DNA from: a bacterium
Lineage (GTDB): Bacteria; Bacillota; Bacilli; Lactobacillales; Streptococcaceae
DNA length: 55,673 nt
Assembly: GCA_905221215.1 (NCBI GenBank)
Contig: CAJNCI010000010.1
Location: forward strand, 1 to 55,673
Direction of reading: 5' to 3'
Below the pieces are notes generated by a model. The model saw nothing but the letters and a program-made list of their open reading frames with translations, was not told the origin of the DNA and did no database searches. Position 1 is the stretch's first letter. Every line of letters begins with the position of its first letter. The translations under genes and the position numbers were made by a program. This document shows positions 17,351 through 27,540 of this stretch, piece after piece.

Positions 17351-17500
17351 ATACTCAATGAAAATTAAAGTGCAAACTAGGAAGCTAGCCGCAGGTTGCT
17401 CAAAACACTGTTTTGAGGTTGTGGATAGAACTGACGAAGTCAGTAACCGTACTACGGCAAGATAAAGCTGACGTGGTTTGAAGAGATTTTCGAAGAGTAC
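17351..17500. repeat. BOX element (C-B-A orientation), copy 2
   Basis: Begins AATACTCAATGAAAAT and ends GAGATTTTCGAAGAGTAC, i.e. reverse orientation to copy 1. The boxA part has changes in the usually conserved stretch (GGCAAGATAAAGCTGACG rather than GGCAAGGCGACGCTGACG), so this copy has decayed. Confidence 0.9.
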
Positions 17501-17527
17501 AAAATGAAAAAGGGTGGCGGGGATATA

Positions 17528-18370
17528 TTATCCCTTGTCGCCACCACTTGTAAGTCCTGAAACAAAGTTCTTTTGTAGGAAGAAGAAGAGAATACAGATT
17601 GGAAGGGCGATGAGGATAGCACCTGCTGAGAAGTAGGCAATCTTCATGTTTTTCGCATTGTTAACGAAGGTTTGGAGACCAACGGCAACAGTAAAGTATT
17701 CTTTCTCACGAAGCAAGAAACTAGAGAGGATGTAGTCTCCGAAAGGTCCCATGAAGGCCCAGAGAGCTTGTACGGCAACCATTGGGCGAACAAGTGGAAG
17801 AACAATTTGCCAGAATCGGCGGAAGTGTCCTGCACCGTCTAGTTTTGCAGATTCGTCTAGAGACATTGGCACTGTATCGAAGTAGCCTTTCATGAGCCAA
17901 GCATTCATCGGGATACCACCACCAACGTAGAGGAAGATGAGGAACCAGCTGTGGTTAAGGGCGTTCAACATAAGCGCCATAACGAAGAAGGCTGTCAAAG
18001 CGGCCATGGTTGGCACCATTTGGATAATCAAGAAGAAGACCAAACTTTGTTTACGAGCCAAGAAGTTGTAACGGCTGTAAGCATAACCAGCAAGTACGAT
18101 GATACTTGTTTGAACAGCCATGGTAATCAAGGCGATAATCAAAGTGTTGAGGTACCAAGTACCGTACAAGGTTTCAGAGAAGAGCCCTTGGAAGTTAGCA
18201 AAACTAAAGTCGACGTTGCTGTCTAGTTTAAAGGCTACTACGTTACCAGTCTTGAAGGCTGACATAATGGTAATCAAAAGTGGATAGATAATCACGATTG
18301 AGAGACCAATCAAGTAAAGGTATGTAAGGGTTTGAGTCAGTCTACGTTTGAGTTTAATTGAGTTATTCAT
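17528..18370 (-). CDS. malD: Maltodextrin ABC transporter permease MalD
   Basis: 280 residues from the ATG at 18370, which follows GGAGG at 9 bp. Seven more residues could be read from 18391, but that start lies inside malC. Six membrane helices; the ABC importer loop that contacts the ATPase (EAA-like, [18 protein letters not shown]) is present. MalG-type inner membrane subunit of the maltodextrin importer, pairing with MalC and receiving sugar from MalX. No ATPase is encoded here; in pneumococcus the shared ATPase MsmK supplies energy. Confidence 0.95.
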   Translation of the reverse strand: MNNSIKLKRRLTQTLTYLYLIGLSIVIIYPLLITIMSAFKTGNVVAFKLDSNVDFSFANFQGLFSETLYGTWYLNTLIIALITMAVQTSIIVLAGYAYSRYNFLARKQSLVFFLIIQMVPTMAALTAFFVMALMLNALNHSWFLIFLYVGGGIPMNAWLMKGYFDTVPMSLDESAKLDGAGHFRRFWQIVLPLVRPMVAVQALWAFMGPFGDYILSSFLLREKEYFTVAVGLQTFVNNAKNMKIAYFSAGAILIALPICILFFFLQKNFVSGLTSGGDKG

Positions 18371-18371
18371 C

Positions 18372-19664
18372 TTAGACGTCCTCCATATCAAATGCGTGTA
18401 GTTTCTTGAATGCGATCATAGAGATTGAGATGACAATGATAGAGATAATCAAGGTAACAGCTGCCGCCATAGAGTATTGAGGAGATGTACCTGTTGTCAA
18501 ACGGTAAATCCATGAAATCAAGATATCGGTTGAACCAGCTCCACCACCGACACTACCAGGTCCTCCAGCATTGAAGAGGTACATGATAGAGAAGTTGTTA
18601 AAGTTGAAGGTGTATTGACTGATCAAAGTAGGTGCCGCAACGGCCAAAATCATTGGGAAAGTGATGTTGCGGAATTTTTGCCAAGCATTGGCACCATCAA
18701 TATAAGCTGCTTCGTAAAGGTCGTTAGGAATAGATTGCAAGATACCCAAGGTCAAAACGTAGATGTATGGGAATCCGAGCCAACCTTGCATCATAATCAA
18801 GGCAATTTTAGTCCAAGTTGGGTCTGTTTTCCAAGGAATAAGAGCCCCATCAAGGAAAGGAAGGAATTTAGCCAAGATTGGCAATACTTGAGTGTTGATA
18901 GCTCCGACACTATCGTTAAACATGTTTGAGAATGTCAAGATAGTGATGAAGGCTGGGACAGCCCAAGGAAGAAGGAAAATAACACCGAAGATACGTTTTC
19001 CTTTGATAAATGGTTGGTTCGCAATGATAGCTGTGAAGATACCGATTACGATTTGTAAAGTAGAAGCTGCCAAAGCCCAGATGATAGTCCAAGAAAGAAC
19101 GGCACCAAAGGCTGAACGGAAGGTACTCAAGCTCCAAATGTTCGTAAAGTTTGTCAAACCAACCCAGTCCAATAATTTGTTTGGTGGCAAGTGTTGGAAG
19201 TCGTAGTTAGTAAAGGCGATCATCAAGGTTACGATAACTGGGAAGATAATCGCGAATGTCATAGCAACATAAGATGGGATAATCAAGAGGTAAGGGAAGC
19301 CATTTTCATAGATTCCTTTGATCATATCTTTGAGGCTACGTGGAACTGGAATTCCATTGTTAATGCGTTTTGCAATTGTATGTGCATCTTTAATATTTGA
19401 GAAATAAAAGAGCACATAAACGACTACAAAGATTAAATGGAAGGCACCACGAATCAGCATAAAGAGGGAATTATCTCGACCTGGTTTGTCACCAAGAGTG
19501 ATGAGATTGCTCAATTCAGGGGCTGCAAGTGCTAGGAAGTAAAGGACAAATACAAGGGTTACACCAAGGAAGATAAAACCTTTTGCTTTTTGTTTATTGT
19601 AAATCTGTCCTAACCCAGGAATGATAGACAGCAGGGCTGCTTTACTAGGTTGTTGCTTTTCCAT
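18372..19664 (-). CDS. malC: Maltodextrin ABC transporter permease MalC
   Basis: 430 residues from the ATG at 19664, preceded by AAAGGAG at 5 bp; a start five codons upstream is less likely. An N-terminal extension of about 130 residues with extra helices (TM2-like [14 protein letters not shown]) precedes the MalF-type core. The EAA-like loop [18 protein letters not shown] is present near residue 325. It is the larger permease of the maltodextrin importer with MalD. It ends one base before the malD start. Confidence 0.95.
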   Translation of the reverse strand: MEKQQPSKAALLSIIPGLGQIYNKQKAKGFIFLGVTLVFVLYFLALAAPELSNLITLGDKPGRDNSLFMLIRGAFHLIFVVVYVLFYFSNIKDAHTIAKRINNGIPVPRSLKDMIKGIYENGFPYLLIIPSYVAMTFAIIFPVIVTLMIAFTNYDFQHLPPNKLLDWVGLTNFTNIWSLSTFRSAFGAVLSWTIIWALAASTLQIVIGIFTAIIANQPFIKGKRIFGVIFLLPWAVPAFITILTFSNMFNDSVGAINTQVLPILAKFLPFLDGALIPWKTDPTWTKIALIMMQGWLGFPYIYVLTLGILQSIPNDLYEAAYIDGANAWQKFRNITFPMILAVAAPTLISQYTFNFNNFSIMYLFNAGGPGSVGGGAGSTDILISWIYRLTTGTSPQYSMAAAVTLIISIIVISISMIAFKKLHAFDMEDV

Positions 19665-19733
19665 AATAACTCCTTTCATAGAATACTGGTTTTTAGATAA
19701 AACCTAAACTATTTATGTTTCTATTGATAAATT

Positions 19734-19763
19734 CAAAGGGGGATTTGATTTCCACCCCCCTTG
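19734..19763 (-). promoter_or_regulatory. Stable hairpin in the malX-malC intergenic mRNA
   Basis: CAAAGGGGG / CCCCCTTG, read on either strand, forms a GC-rich stem just after the malX stop without a clean U-tract. In binding-protein operons such a structure usually protects or partially terminates the upstream message, giving more binding protein than permease (inference). Confidence 0.65.
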
Positions 19764-19773
19764 AACAAATTTT

Positions 19774-21045
19774 TTATTCACCAAATTTTTGTTTGATTGT
19801 TTCTTTGATCAATGTTACAGCATCGTTAGCAGCTGTTTTAGCATCTTTCTTACCACTTACAGAGTCAAAGAGCATGTTAGCAGCTGGTTCCCAAACTGCA
19901 GACATTTGAGAGATGTTTGGCATTGGTTGAGCGTTCTTGAACTGTTTGATAACAGCTGTTGTCAACTCATCGTTTTTACCTTCAGCGTATGAACGAGCTT
20001 CAGTGTTAGCTGGGATTTCGTTAGTTGCATCGTAGAAGGCTTTTTGTTGTTCAGTTGAAACAAGGAAGTCTACAAATTTTTGTGCGCCTTCAAGGTTCTT
20101 AGTGCTTGATGGGATGATCCAAGCTTTACCACCACCGAATGCTGAGTAGTCTTTTCCGTTTGGAAGAGTTGGGATAGTTGCAACACCGTAGTTTACTTTA
20201 GCATCTTTGAAGGCTTGAGCTTTCCAAGGTCCGTCGATGATAGCAGCTGTTTTACCTTCTTGGAATTGAGTTTGGATTAAGTTTCCAGCAGCTGTACCAT
20301 CTTGCATACCTTTAGGCCATTTTTCGTACCAAGATTTAGCGTAGTTGATACCTGCGATAGAACCGTCGTTTGCAAGACCGATGTCTTTAGCATCTTTACC
20401 ATTTTGACCGAATACGTAAGCACCGTTACCAGCAAGAAGTCCGTATGCATAGTAGAAGTTTGTCCAGTCAGCTAGGAAAGCAGAAGTTTTTCCATCTTCT
20501 CCAGCGAATGCGTATTTGCTATCTTTAGCAAGGTTTTCTAAGTCAGCAAAAGTTTTTGGAGCTTCTTTTACCAAGTCTTTGTTGTAGTACATAACAAGTG
20601 ACTCGATAACGGCAGGAGCACCGTAAACTTTACCGTCAGCAGCTGTTACAAGAGATTTAGTTTTATCATCTGTTTTAGCGCCGTCGCTCAATTTAACTTC
20701 TGAAAGTTGTCCGTCAGTACCAAGGCTACCTACACGGTCGTATGGAGCCATCATAACGTCAGCGGCTTGACCTGATTGGTTGTCAAGAGAAAGTTTGTCA
20801 AGACCACCAAGTTGGTCACCAGATTTGATGTTAACTGTTGTGCCTGATTGTTCTTTATAAGCTTTGGCAACTGTTTCAGCATAAGCTTTGTATTGGTCTT
20901 CAACGTAAAGAGTGATTTCTTTCGCTTCAGATGAACCAGAATCAGCAGGCTTATCAGCAGTTTTGCTTCCGCAAGCTACCAAAAGCAAGCTAGCAAGTGT
21001 AGCAGTTCCAAGCACAGCAGCGCTCTTCATGAATTTAGATGACAT
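19774..21045 (-). CDS. malX: Maltodextrin-binding lipoprotein MalX
   Basis: 423 residues. Signal peptide with lipobox LLVACGS (Cys at about residue 25), then a Ser/Asp/Lys linker and a family 1 solute-binding fold (ITLYVEDQYKAYAETVAKAY; AIIDGPWKAQAFKDAKV; GGGKAWIIPSSTKN). A cell-surface lipoprotein that captures maltodextrins for MalC-MalD. TAGGAGGAATACACT precedes the ATG. It is the first gene of malX-malC-malD, driven by the promoter at 21114-21142. Confidence 0.96.
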   Translation of the reverse strand: MSSKFMKSAAVLGTATLASLLLVACGSKTADKPADSGSSEAKEITLYVEDQYKAYAETVAKAYKEQSGTTVNIKSGDQLGGLDKLSLDNQSGQAADVMMAPYDRVGSLGTDGQLSEVKLSDGAKTDDKTKSLVTAADGKVYGAPAVIESLVMYYNKDLVKEAPKTFADLENLAKDSKYAFAGEDGKTSAFLADWTNFYYAYGLLAGNGAYVFGQNGKDAKDIGLANDGSIAGINYAKSWYEKWPKGMQDGTAAGNLIQTQFQEGKTAAIIDGPWKAQAFKDAKVNYGVATIPTLPNGKDYSAFGGGKAWIIPSSTKNLEGAQKFVDFLVSTEQQKAFYDATNEIPANTEARSYAEGKNDELTTAVIKQFKNAQPMPNISQMSAVWEPAANMLFDSVSGKKDAKTAANDAVTLIKETIKQKFGE

Positions 21046-21087
21046 AGTGTATTCCTCCTAAAGAATAACAAATTTTATAATGAGGAA

Positions 21088-21099
21088 ACGCAAACGTTT
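21088..21099. promoter_or_regulatory. MalR operator, malX side
   Basis: ACGCAAACGTTT, a 12-mer also present exactly at 21472-21483 and 52043-52054. Here it lies just downstream of the malX -10, where a bound LacI-type repressor would block transcription. Confidence 0.72.
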
Positions 21100-21113
21100 T
21101 CCTTTATGGGACT

Positions 21114-21142
21114 AGTATAGCACAAACAGAAAACGGTTGCAA
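21114..21142 (-). promoter_or_regulatory. Promoter of malX-malC-malD
   Basis: Minus strand: -35 TTGCAA (21142-21137), 17-bp spacer, -10 TATACT (21119-21114) with extended TG. The layout matches the pneumococcal PX promoter. Confidence 0.85.
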
Positions 21143-21435
21143 GTGTTTTTTGTAAAAATTTTAAAAAAATTTCACGAAAAGAGTAAGCGTTTTATTTGTT
21201 TATAATAGAAGAAAAGTCAGAAAATATATTTTCATGATTTTACTGAAATTATTTAGGGAAACGATTGCCTAAATTTTGAACAAAAAATAAATTGCTCTAG
21301 ACCAAAAGTAGGCTAAGTTGAGCCTTCTATTTGTAGTTGAAGAAGATTTTGTAAATAGAAAAGAAAAATGTATATGTATACATAAAGAAGGACAAGTTTT
21401 TTTAAAAAAATAATCAAAAAGTTTTTTAAAAACGC
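21143..21435. other. AT-rich spacer between the divergent mal promoters
   Basis: No ORF of note. It contains a -10-like TATAAT on the plus strand near 21200, a partial operator-like GAAACGATTGCC near 21258 and a weak hairpin (TAGGCT...AGCCTT near 21310). None is convincing enough to call. Confidence 0.4.
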
Positions 21436-21464
21436 TTGCAATTATTCCAAAAATAAAGTATACT
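21436..21464 (+). promoter_or_regulatory. Promoter of malQ-malP
   Basis: -35 TTGCAA (21436-21441), 17-bp spacer, -10 TATACT (21459-21464). It uses the same hexamers and spacing as the divergent malX promoter. Confidence 0.88.
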
Positions 21465-21471
21465 TATCTTA

Positions 21472-21486
21472 ACGCAAACGTTTGCG
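21472..21486. promoter_or_regulatory. MalR operator, malQ side
   Basis: CGCAAACGTTTGCG (21473-21486) is a perfect 14-bp palindrome at about +2 to +15 of the malQ transcript. It shares ACGCAAACGTTT with the malX site. Confidence 0.85.
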
Positions 21487-21530
21487 CCCAAAAATGAAAA
21501 TTTAAACTACAAATACACGAGGTGTTGTTT

Positions 21531-23048
21531 ATGAAAAAACGTCAAAGTGGTGTGTTGATGCACATCTCTTCTCTCCCAGGAGCCTACGGAATCGGATCGT
21601 TTGGTCAAAGTGCTTACGACTTTGTTGATTTCTTGGTCCGTACAAAACAACGTTACTGGCAAATCCTTCCATTAGGAACAACTAGTTACGGAGATTCTCC
21701 TTACCAATCTTTCTCAGCCTTCGCAGGGAACACTCATTTTATCGATTTGGATATCTTGGTGGAGCAAGGTTTGTTGGAAGCAAGTGACCTTGAAGGAGTT
21801 GACTTTGGTAGCGATGCGTCTGAAGTTGACTATGCTAAAATCTACTATGCACGTCGTCCTCTTTTAGAAAAAGCGGTGAAACGTTTCTTTGAAGTCGGAG
21901 ATGTTAAAGATTTTGAGAAATTTGCTCAAGACAACCAATCATGGCTTGAGCTCTTTGCTGAGTATATGGCTATCAAAGAGCATTTTGAAAATCTTGCTTG
22001 GACAGAATGGCCAGATGCAGATGCTCGTGCTCGTAAAGCTTCAGCACTTGAAAGCTACCGTGAGCAATTGGCAGATAAGTTGGTTTACCACCGTGTGACT
22101 CAGTACTTCTTCTTCCAACAATGGTTGAAATTGAAAGCCTACGCTAACGATAACCACATCGAAATCGTTGGGGACATGCCAATCTACGTAGCGGAAGATT
22201 CAAGCGATATGTGGGCAAATCCACATCTCTTCAAAACAGATGTCAACGGTAAAGCAACTTGCATCGCAGGATGCCCACCAGATGAGTTTTCTGCAACTGG
22301 TCAGCTTTGGGGTAACCCAATCTATGACTGGGAAGCAATGGACAAAGATGGCTACAAATGGTGGATTGAACGCTTGCGTGAAAGCTTCAAAATCTACGAC
22401 ATCGTTCGTATCGACCACTTCCGTGGTTTCGAATCTTACTGGGAAATCCCTGCTGGTTCTGATACAGCAGCACCTGGTGAGTGGGTCAAAGGTCCTGGCT
22501 ACAAGCTCTTTGCAGCCGTTAAGGAAGAACTTGGTGAGCTAAACATCATCGCTGAAGACCTTGGCTTCATGACTGATGAAGTTATCGAATTGCGTGAACG
22601 TACTGGCTTCCCAGGAATGAAGATTCTTCAATTTGCCTTCAACCCAGAAGACGAAAGTATCGATAGCCCACACTTGGCACCTGCTAACTCAGTTATGTAC
22701 ACAGGAACTCACGATAACAACACGGTTCTTGGTTGGTACCGTAACGAGATCGATGATGCGACTCGTGAGTACATGGCTCGCTACACGAACCGTAAAGAAT
22801 ACGAAACAGTGCCACACGCTATGCTTCGCACAGTCTTTTCATCAGTTAGCTTCATGGCAATTGCAACTATGCAAGATTTGCTAGAATTGGATGAGACAGC
22901 TCGTATGAACTTCCCATCTACCCTTGGTGGAAACTGGTCTTGGCGTATGACTGAAGATCAATTGACACCAGCTGTCGAGGAAGGCTTGCTTGACTTGACA
23001 ACAATCTATCGACGAATTAATGAAAATTTGGTAGAATTAAAGAAATAA
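21531..23048 (+). CDS. malQ: 4-alpha-glucanotransferase (amylomaltase)
   Basis: 505 residues from the ATG at 21531, preceded by GAGGTGTTGTTT; three extra codons upstream are unlikely. GH77 family: nucleophile Asp in [14 protein letters not shown], acid/base Glu in IIAEDLG, and [11 protein letters not shown] with the third catalytic Asp. It rearranges maltodextrins by moving glucan chains. This lengthens short imported maltodextrins so that MalP can phosphorolyse them. Also called malM in pneumococcus. Followed by malP after 25 bp. Confidence 0.97.
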   Translation: MKKRQSGVLMHISSLPGAYGIGSFGQSAYDFVDFLVRTKQRYWQILPLGTTSYGDSPYQSFSAFAGNTHFIDLDILVEQGLLEASDLEGVDFGSDASEVDYAKIYYARRPLLEKAVKRFFEVGDVKDFEKFAQDNQSWLELFAEYMAIKEHFENLAWTEWPDADARARKASALESYREQLADKLVYHRVTQYFFFQQWLKLKAYANDNHIEIVGDMPIYVAEDSSDMWANPHLFKTDVNGKATCIAGCPPDEFSATGQLWGNPIYDWEAMDKDGYKWWIERLRESFKIYDIVRIDHFRGFESYWEIPAGSDTAAPGEWVKGPGYKLFAAVKEELGELNIIAEDLGFMTDEVIELRERTGFPGMKILQFAFNPEDESIDSPHLAPANSVMYTGTHDNNTVLGWYRNEIDDATREYMARYTNRKEYETVPHAMLRTVFSSVSFMAIATMQDLLELDETARMNFPSTLGGNWSWRMTEDQLTPAVEEGLLDLTTIYRRINENLVELKK

Positions 23049-23073
23049 TACAATATCAGGAGACACCTTAAAC

Positions 23074-25332
23074 ATGTTATCACTACAAGAATTTGTACAA
23101 AATCGTTACAATAAAACCATTGCAGAATGTAGCAATGAAGAGCTTTACCTTGCTCTTCTTAACTACAGCAAGCTTGCAAGCAGCCAAAAACCAGTCAACA
23201 CTGGTAAAAAGAAAGTTTACTACATCTCAGCTGAGTTCTTGATTGGTAAACTCTTGTCAAACAACTTGATCAACCTTGGTCTTTACGACGATGTTAAAAA
23301 AGAACTTGCTGCTGCAGGTAAAGACTTGATCGAAGTTGAAGAAGTTGAATTGGAACCATCTCTTGGTAATGGTGGTTTGGGACGTTTGGCTGCCTGCTTT
23401 ATCGACTCAATTGCGACTCTTGGTTTGAACGGTGACGGTGTTGGTCTTAACTACCACTTTGGTCTTTTCCAACAAGTTCTTAAAAACAATCAACAAGAAA
23501 CAATTCCAAATGCATGGTTGACAGAGCAAAACTGGTTGGTTCGCTCAAGCCGTAGCTACCAAGTGCCGTTTGCAGACTTTACTTTGACATCAACTCTTTA
23601 TGATATTGATGTTACTGGTTATGAAACAGCAACTAAAAACCGCTTGCGTTTGTTTGACTTGGATTCAGTTGATTCTTCTATCATTAAAGATGGTATCAGC
23701 TTTGACAAGACAGATATTGCTCGCAACTTGACTCTCTTCCTTTACCCAGATGATAGTGACCGTCAAGGTGAATTGCTCCGTATCTTCCAACAATACTTCA
23801 TGGTTTCAAACGGTGCGCAATTGATCATCGACGAAGCAATCGAAAAAGGAAGCAACTTGCATGACCTTGCTGACTACGCAGTTGTGCAAATCAACGATAC
23901 TCACCCATCAATGGTTATCCCTGAATTGATCCGTCTTTTGACTGCACGTGGTATCGAGCTTGACGAAGCAATCTCAATCGTTCGTAGCATGACTGCCTAC
24001 ACTAACCACACAATCCTTGCTGAAGCCCTTGAAAAATGGCCTCTTGAATTCTTGCAAGAAGTGGTTCCTCACTTGGTACCAATCATCGAAGAATTGGACC
24101 GTCGCGTGAAAGCAGAAGTGAAAGATCCAGCTGTTCAAATTATCGATGAGAGCGGACGTGTTCACATGGCTCACATGGATATCCACTACGGATACAGTGT
24201 TAACGGGGTAGCGGCACTTCATACTGAAATCTTGAAAAATTCTGAGTTGAAAGCCTTCTACGACCTTTACCCAGAAAAATTCAACAACAAAACAAACGGT
24301 ATCACTTTCCGTCGTTGGCTCATGCATGCTAACCCAAGATTGTCTCACTACTTGGATGAGATTCTTGGAGACGGTTGGCACCATGAAGCAGATGAGCTTG
24401 AAAAACTTTTGTCTTATGAAGACAAAGCAGCTGTCAAAGAAAAATTGGAAAGCATCAAGGCTCACAACAAACGTAAATTGGCTCGTCACTTGAAAGAACA
24501 CCAAGGTGTGGAAATCAATACAAACTCTATCTTTGATATCCAAATCAAACGTCTTCACGAGTACAAACGCCAACAAATGAACGCTTTGTACGTGATCCAC
24601 AAATACCTTGACATCAAAGCTGGTAACATCCCTGCTCGCCCAATCACAATCTTCTTTGGTGGTAAAGCAGCTCCAGCCTACACAATCGCTCAAGACATCA
24701 TCCACTTGATCCTTTGTATGTCAGAAGTTATTGCTAACGATCCAGCAGTAGCTCCACACTTGCAAGTAGTTATGGTTGAAAACTACAACGTTACTGCAGC
24801 AAGCTTCCTTATCCCAGCATGTGATATCTCAGAGCAAATCTCACTTGCTTCTAAAGAAGCTTCAGGTACTGGTAACATGAAATTCATGTTGAACGGAGCT
24901 TTGACTCTTGGTACTATGGACGGTGCTAACGTGGAAATTGCTGAGTTGGTTGGAGACGAAAACATCTACATCTTTGGTGAAGATTCAGAAACTGTTATCG
25001 ACCTTTACGATAAAGCAGCATACAAATCAAGCGAATTCTACGCTCGTGAAGCTATCAAACCATTGGTTGACTTCATCGTTAGCGATGCAGTTCTTGCAGC
25101 TGGAAACAAAGAACGCTTGGAACGTCTTTACAATGAATTAATCAACAAAGACTGGTTCATGACTCTTCTTGACTTGGAAGACTACATCAAGGTTAAAGAA
25201 CAAATGTTGGCTGACTACGAAGACCGTGACGCATGGTTGGATAAAGTCATTGTTAACATCTCTAAAGCAGGATTCTTCTCATCTGACCGTACAATCGCTC
25301 AGTACAACGAAGATATCTGGCACTTAGACTAA
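23074..25332 (+). CDS. malP: Maltodextrin (glycogen-type) phosphorylase
   Basis: 752 residues, the length of pneumococcal MalP. GT35 family: the PLP-lysine motif [20 protein letters not shown] is present, with [16 protein letters not shown] near the N-terminus and [14 protein letters not shown]. It releases glucose-1-phosphate from maltodextrins. AGGAGACACC precedes the ATG. The N-terminal regulatory region of muscle-type phosphorylases is absent, so no phosphorylation control is expected. Co-transcribed with malQ. Confidence 0.97.
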   Translation: MLSLQEFVQNRYNKTIAECSNEELYLALLNYSKLASSQKPVNTGKKKVYYISAEFLIGKLLSNNLINLGLYDDVKKELAAAGKDLIEVEEVELEPSLGNGGLGRLAACFIDSIATLGLNGDGVGLNYHFGLFQQVLKNNQQETIPNAWLTEQNWLVRSSRSYQVPFADFTLTSTLYDIDVTGYETATKNRLRLFDLDSVDSSIIKDGISFDKTDIARNLTLFLYPDDSDRQGELLRIFQQYFMVSNGAQLIIDEAIEKGSNLHDLADYAVVQINDTHPSMVIPELIRLLTARGIELDEAISIVRSMTAYTNHTILAEALEKWPLEFLQEVVPHLVPIIEELDRRVKAEVKDPAVQIIDESGRVHMAHMDIHYGYSVNGVAALHTEILKNSELKAFYDLYPEKFNNKTNGITFRRWLMHANPRLSHYLDEILGDGWHHEADELEKLLSYEDKAAVKEKLESIKAHNKRKLARHLKEHQGVEINTNSIFDIQIKRLHEYKRQQMNALYVIHKYLDIKAGNIPARPITIFFGGKAAPAYTIAQDIIHLILCMSEVIANDPAVAPHLQVVMVENYNVTAASFLIPACDISEQISLASKEASGTGNMKFMLNGALTLGTMDGANVEIAELVGDENIYIFGEDSETVIDLYDKAAYKSSEFYAREAIKPLVDFIVSDAVLAAGNKERLERLYNELINKDWFMTLLDLEDYIKVKEQMLADYEDRDAWLDKVIVNISKAGFFSSDRTIAQYNEDIWHLD

Positions 25333-25360
25333 GATACAAATTTATACTAATACATCTTGT

Positions 25361-25394
25361 AAAAAAGCGAGTTTCGGTTGAAATTCGCTTTTTT
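25361..25394. terminator. Terminator of malQ-malP
   Basis: AAAAAAGCGA...TCGCTTTTTT stem with one internal mismatch and U-run. The 195 bases that follow hold only a promoter-like TATAAT near 25560. Confidence 0.88.
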
Positions 25395-25589
25395 GCCTCT
25401 TTATTTGAATGCTGTGGATTTGGGTCAATCTTGTCTAAAAATAGATAAATCCTAGATACAGTGAAGGTTTAGAAATGCTGGTTTTTACTGTTTTTCATCC
25501 TCATGTTTCTTCGTAGTTGATTACTTTATATTCCTTGCATACGCTTACACGAAGTGTTATAATATGATTATAGGAAAGAAGGTGTTTTT

Positions 25590-25796
25590 ATGTGGAAAAA
25601 ATATTTTTCAAAATATAAATGGACTGATTTATTTTGGATTTTATTTGTTATTTTGACATGCCTATTGGCGGGTAATGATACTCTTTTCCCCCTTACCCAT
25701 CAAGAAATCTCTTATCATGGGTGCTTATTTGGAATTACACTTGCCTTATTTCACTTGCTATTTATTGATAAGTTTGTTATCTCGAATCGAAAATAA
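25590..25796 (+). CDS. Small membrane protein, copy 1 of a paralogous pair
   Basis: 68 residues: a basic start (MWKKYFSKYKW), a hydrophobic helix (DLFWILFVILTCLLAG), a short polar segment, then a second helix (LALFHLLFIDKFVISNRK). AAGAAGGTGTTTTT precedes the ATG and TATAAT lies about 30 bp before it. The protein at 27810 shares both ends almost exactly but differs in the middle. I recognise no family. Confidence 0.7.
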   Translation: MWKKYFSKYKWTDLFWILFVILTCLLAGNDTLFPLTHQEISYHGCLFGITLALFHLLFIDKFVISNRK

Positions 25797-25851
25797 AGAT
25801 TAGAACTATGCTTGACTGCCTACTTTTATGATTGATTTTGGAGGGAAGATT

Positions 25852-26022
25852 TTGTCTCTGTTATTTATTATTTTAAATTTGTTTATCTTGTACAAGATCT
25901 ATTCTTTAAGGCGGGAAAAATCGAAATACTTGATTTATACGGCCTATATCATATTTGGGGTAAATGTACTATATGGTATTCAATGGCTATTAAGAGAACT
26001 GATTTCAAAGATTTTCACTTAA
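25852..26022 (+). CDS. Small membrane protein, TTG start
   Basis: 56 residues if started at the TTG at 25852, which follows GGAGG by 7 bp. The in-frame ATG at 25828 has no ribosome binding site and would put that GGAGG inside the gene, so the TTG is preferred. Two hydrophobic helices (SLLFIILNLFILYKI and YLIYTAYIIFGVNVLYGI) flank a basic segment (RREKSK). No family recognised. It precedes the IS element by 49 bp. Confidence 0.55.
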   Translation: MSLLFIILNLFILYKIYSLRREKSKYLIYTAYIIFGVNVLYGIQWLLRELISKIFT

Positions 26023-26097
26023 TGTGTATAGAAACTATAACAAAACGCATAGTATCAAGGTTTTTGAGTACTGACCCCAAAAAGTTAGACAATTAAT

Positions 26098-26931
26098 TTA
26101 TCCGAAGGATTTAGTTCTGTATTGCACAGGGCTAAGTCCTTTTAGTTTTACCTTAATTCGTTTATTGTTGTAGTAATCAATATAGTCTACAATGGCTTGT
26201 TCCAATTGCTTAAGCGACTGAAATGACTTCTCATAACCATAAAACATCTCCTATTTCAGAATCCCAAAGAAGGACTCCATCATACCATTGTCTGAGCTGT
26301 TACCCTTATGTGACATGGATGCTTGAATTCCCTTACCCTCAAGAAACTGATGATAAGAATCGTGTTGATATTGCCAACCTTGGTCACTATGTAGAATCGT
26401 ATTCTCGTAGCGTTTCTCTGTGAATGCCTGTTCCAACATTGTTTTTACTTGTTCTAAGTTGGGTGAAGTTGAAAGATTATAGGCGATAATTTCGCTATTA
26501 AAGCCATCTAAAACTGGTGATAAGTAAAGCTTTTGAGTACTTGCTGGAATGGCAAATTCTGTCACATCTGTGTAGCACTTTTCCATTGTTTTAGAGCCTT
26601 CAAATTGACGTTGAATGAGATTCTCTGCCTTCTTGCCAACATCTCCTTTATGAGAAGAATATTTTCGTTTCTGTCGCATTTTAGCTTGTAAATTGAGTAC
26701 TTTCATCAAGCGTTGAACTCTTTTATGATTTACCAGATAACCACGATTTCTTAGTTCTAAATGAACCCGACGATAACCATAATTTCCCTTGTGTTCGATA
26801 AAAATGGATTGAATTTCAGCTTTAAGCTCTCGGTCCTTATCTGGTTTATCTAGCTGTTTCAAGTGATAGTAGTAGGTCGAACGAGCTAGTTTAATGACTC
26901 TTAGAAGAATATCTAACGAAAACTCAGTCAT
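26098..26931 (-). pseudogene. IS3-family transposase orfB, broken by an in-frame amber codon
   Basis: DDE integrase-type transposase. 226 residues are open from the ATG at 26931 (TEFSLDILLRVIKLARSTYY; catalytic region CYTDVTEF and LHSDQGWQYQ). Then TAG at codon 227 interrupts the frame, and 50 further residues (EMFYGYEKSFQSLKQ ... QYRTKSFG) run to a TAA at 26098. The full reading is 277 residues, the expected family length, and the catalytic Glu region (SFFGILKxE) spans the stop. One base change (most simply a serine codon TCG to TAG) accounts for the break. Homologous elements usually read S or a similar residue here. Confidence 0.85.
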
Positions 26932-27446
26932 TAATTCTTGAACAATTTCTGTCTTTCTTCTTTCTCTTTTTCCTCCTTCAATCGGAGTTCTCTTAACTTT
27001 TTTAGGATGGCATTCTCCGCTCTCAGGTACTCATTTTCTGCTTGAAGACGTTCTAATTCTGTCCTCTCTTCAGGTCTCTTTTTTGGCTTACGTCCCATTT
27101 TAGGTACTCTCCCTCTTGTTTTCTCAACAATAGTATACCCGTTTTTCTTGTATTGTGCTAGCCAATTAAGAAGTATCGTACGACTTGGGAGACCGTATTC
27201 AAGAGAAACTCTATCTTTAGTCCAGCCTTCATGTATGACTTTATCAATCATTTCTTGTTTTAAATCAGGAGAATAGTAACGATTTTTTCCTTTTTTGACG
27301 AACTCTATTCCGTAACGATCAATCAATTTAATCATGTACCTAATATTAGAATTGTTTATCCCAAATTTATTTGAAAGCTTCTCTAAGCTATATCCTTGTT
27401 TTCTAAGTTCATAGATCTGAACTTTATCATCATAAGTTAATTTCAT
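26931..27446 (-). CDS. IS3-family transposase orfA (helix-turn-helix)
   Basis: 171 residues from the ATG at 27446. Two helix-turn-helix regions ([39 protein letters not shown]) and a C-terminal leucine zipper-like coiled coil ([20 protein letters not shown]). An upstream in-frame start at 27503 lies outside the element's end and is rejected. orfB starts in the -1 frame at the orfA stop (TAATG), as usual for the family. Confidence 0.88.
   Translation of the reverse strand: MKLTYDDKVQIYELRKQGYSLEKLSNKFGINNSNIRYMIKLIDRYGIEFVKKGKNRYYSPDLKQEMIDKVIHEGWTKDRVSLEYGLPSRTILLNWLAQYKKNGYTIVEKTRGRVPKMGRKPKKRPEERTELERLQAENEYLRAENAILKKLRELRLKEEKEKEERQKLFKN
26997..27003 (-). promoter_or_regulatory. Slippery heptamer for programmed -1 frameshift
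   Basis: AAAAAAG on the minus strand near the orfA end, in the A-AAA-AAG register. The -1 frame is open from here into orfB with no stop codon, so an OrfAB fusion could be made up to the amber codon. Confidence 0.7.
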
Positions 27447-27540
27447 AATAAAAACACCCCAAAAGTTAGATTTTTTCTGTCTAACTTTTGGGGTGCAGTT
27501 CAAAAATTACCGTTTTTTATTTGAATTCTATTGCTATTAA

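Larger units (their letters stand above)
26072..27497 (-). mobile_element. IS3-family insertion sequence (IS150 group, IS861/IS3-Spn1-like)
   Basis: About 1426 bp, bounded by 20-bp inverted repeats: TGACCCCAAAAAGTTAGACA at the left end and, inverted, TGCACCCCAAAAGTTAGACA at the right. It encodes orfA and orfB on the minus strand with an A6G slippery heptamer near the end of orfA. The size and 277-residue orfB (with readthrough) match streptococcal IS861-type elements. No target-site duplication is evident: the flanks are GTAC on the left and GTTC on the right. This suggests age or later rearrangement. orfB carries a nonsense codon, so this copy is not autonomous. Confidence 0.88.

Noticed and set aside
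23974..24705. 243-codon minus-strand ORF inside malP
   Set aside because: Shadow of a strongly codon-biased gene; no motifs or ribosome binding site.
26060..26075. Target-site duplication of the IS element
   Set aside because: Flanking bases on the two sides do not match under either plausible end placement.
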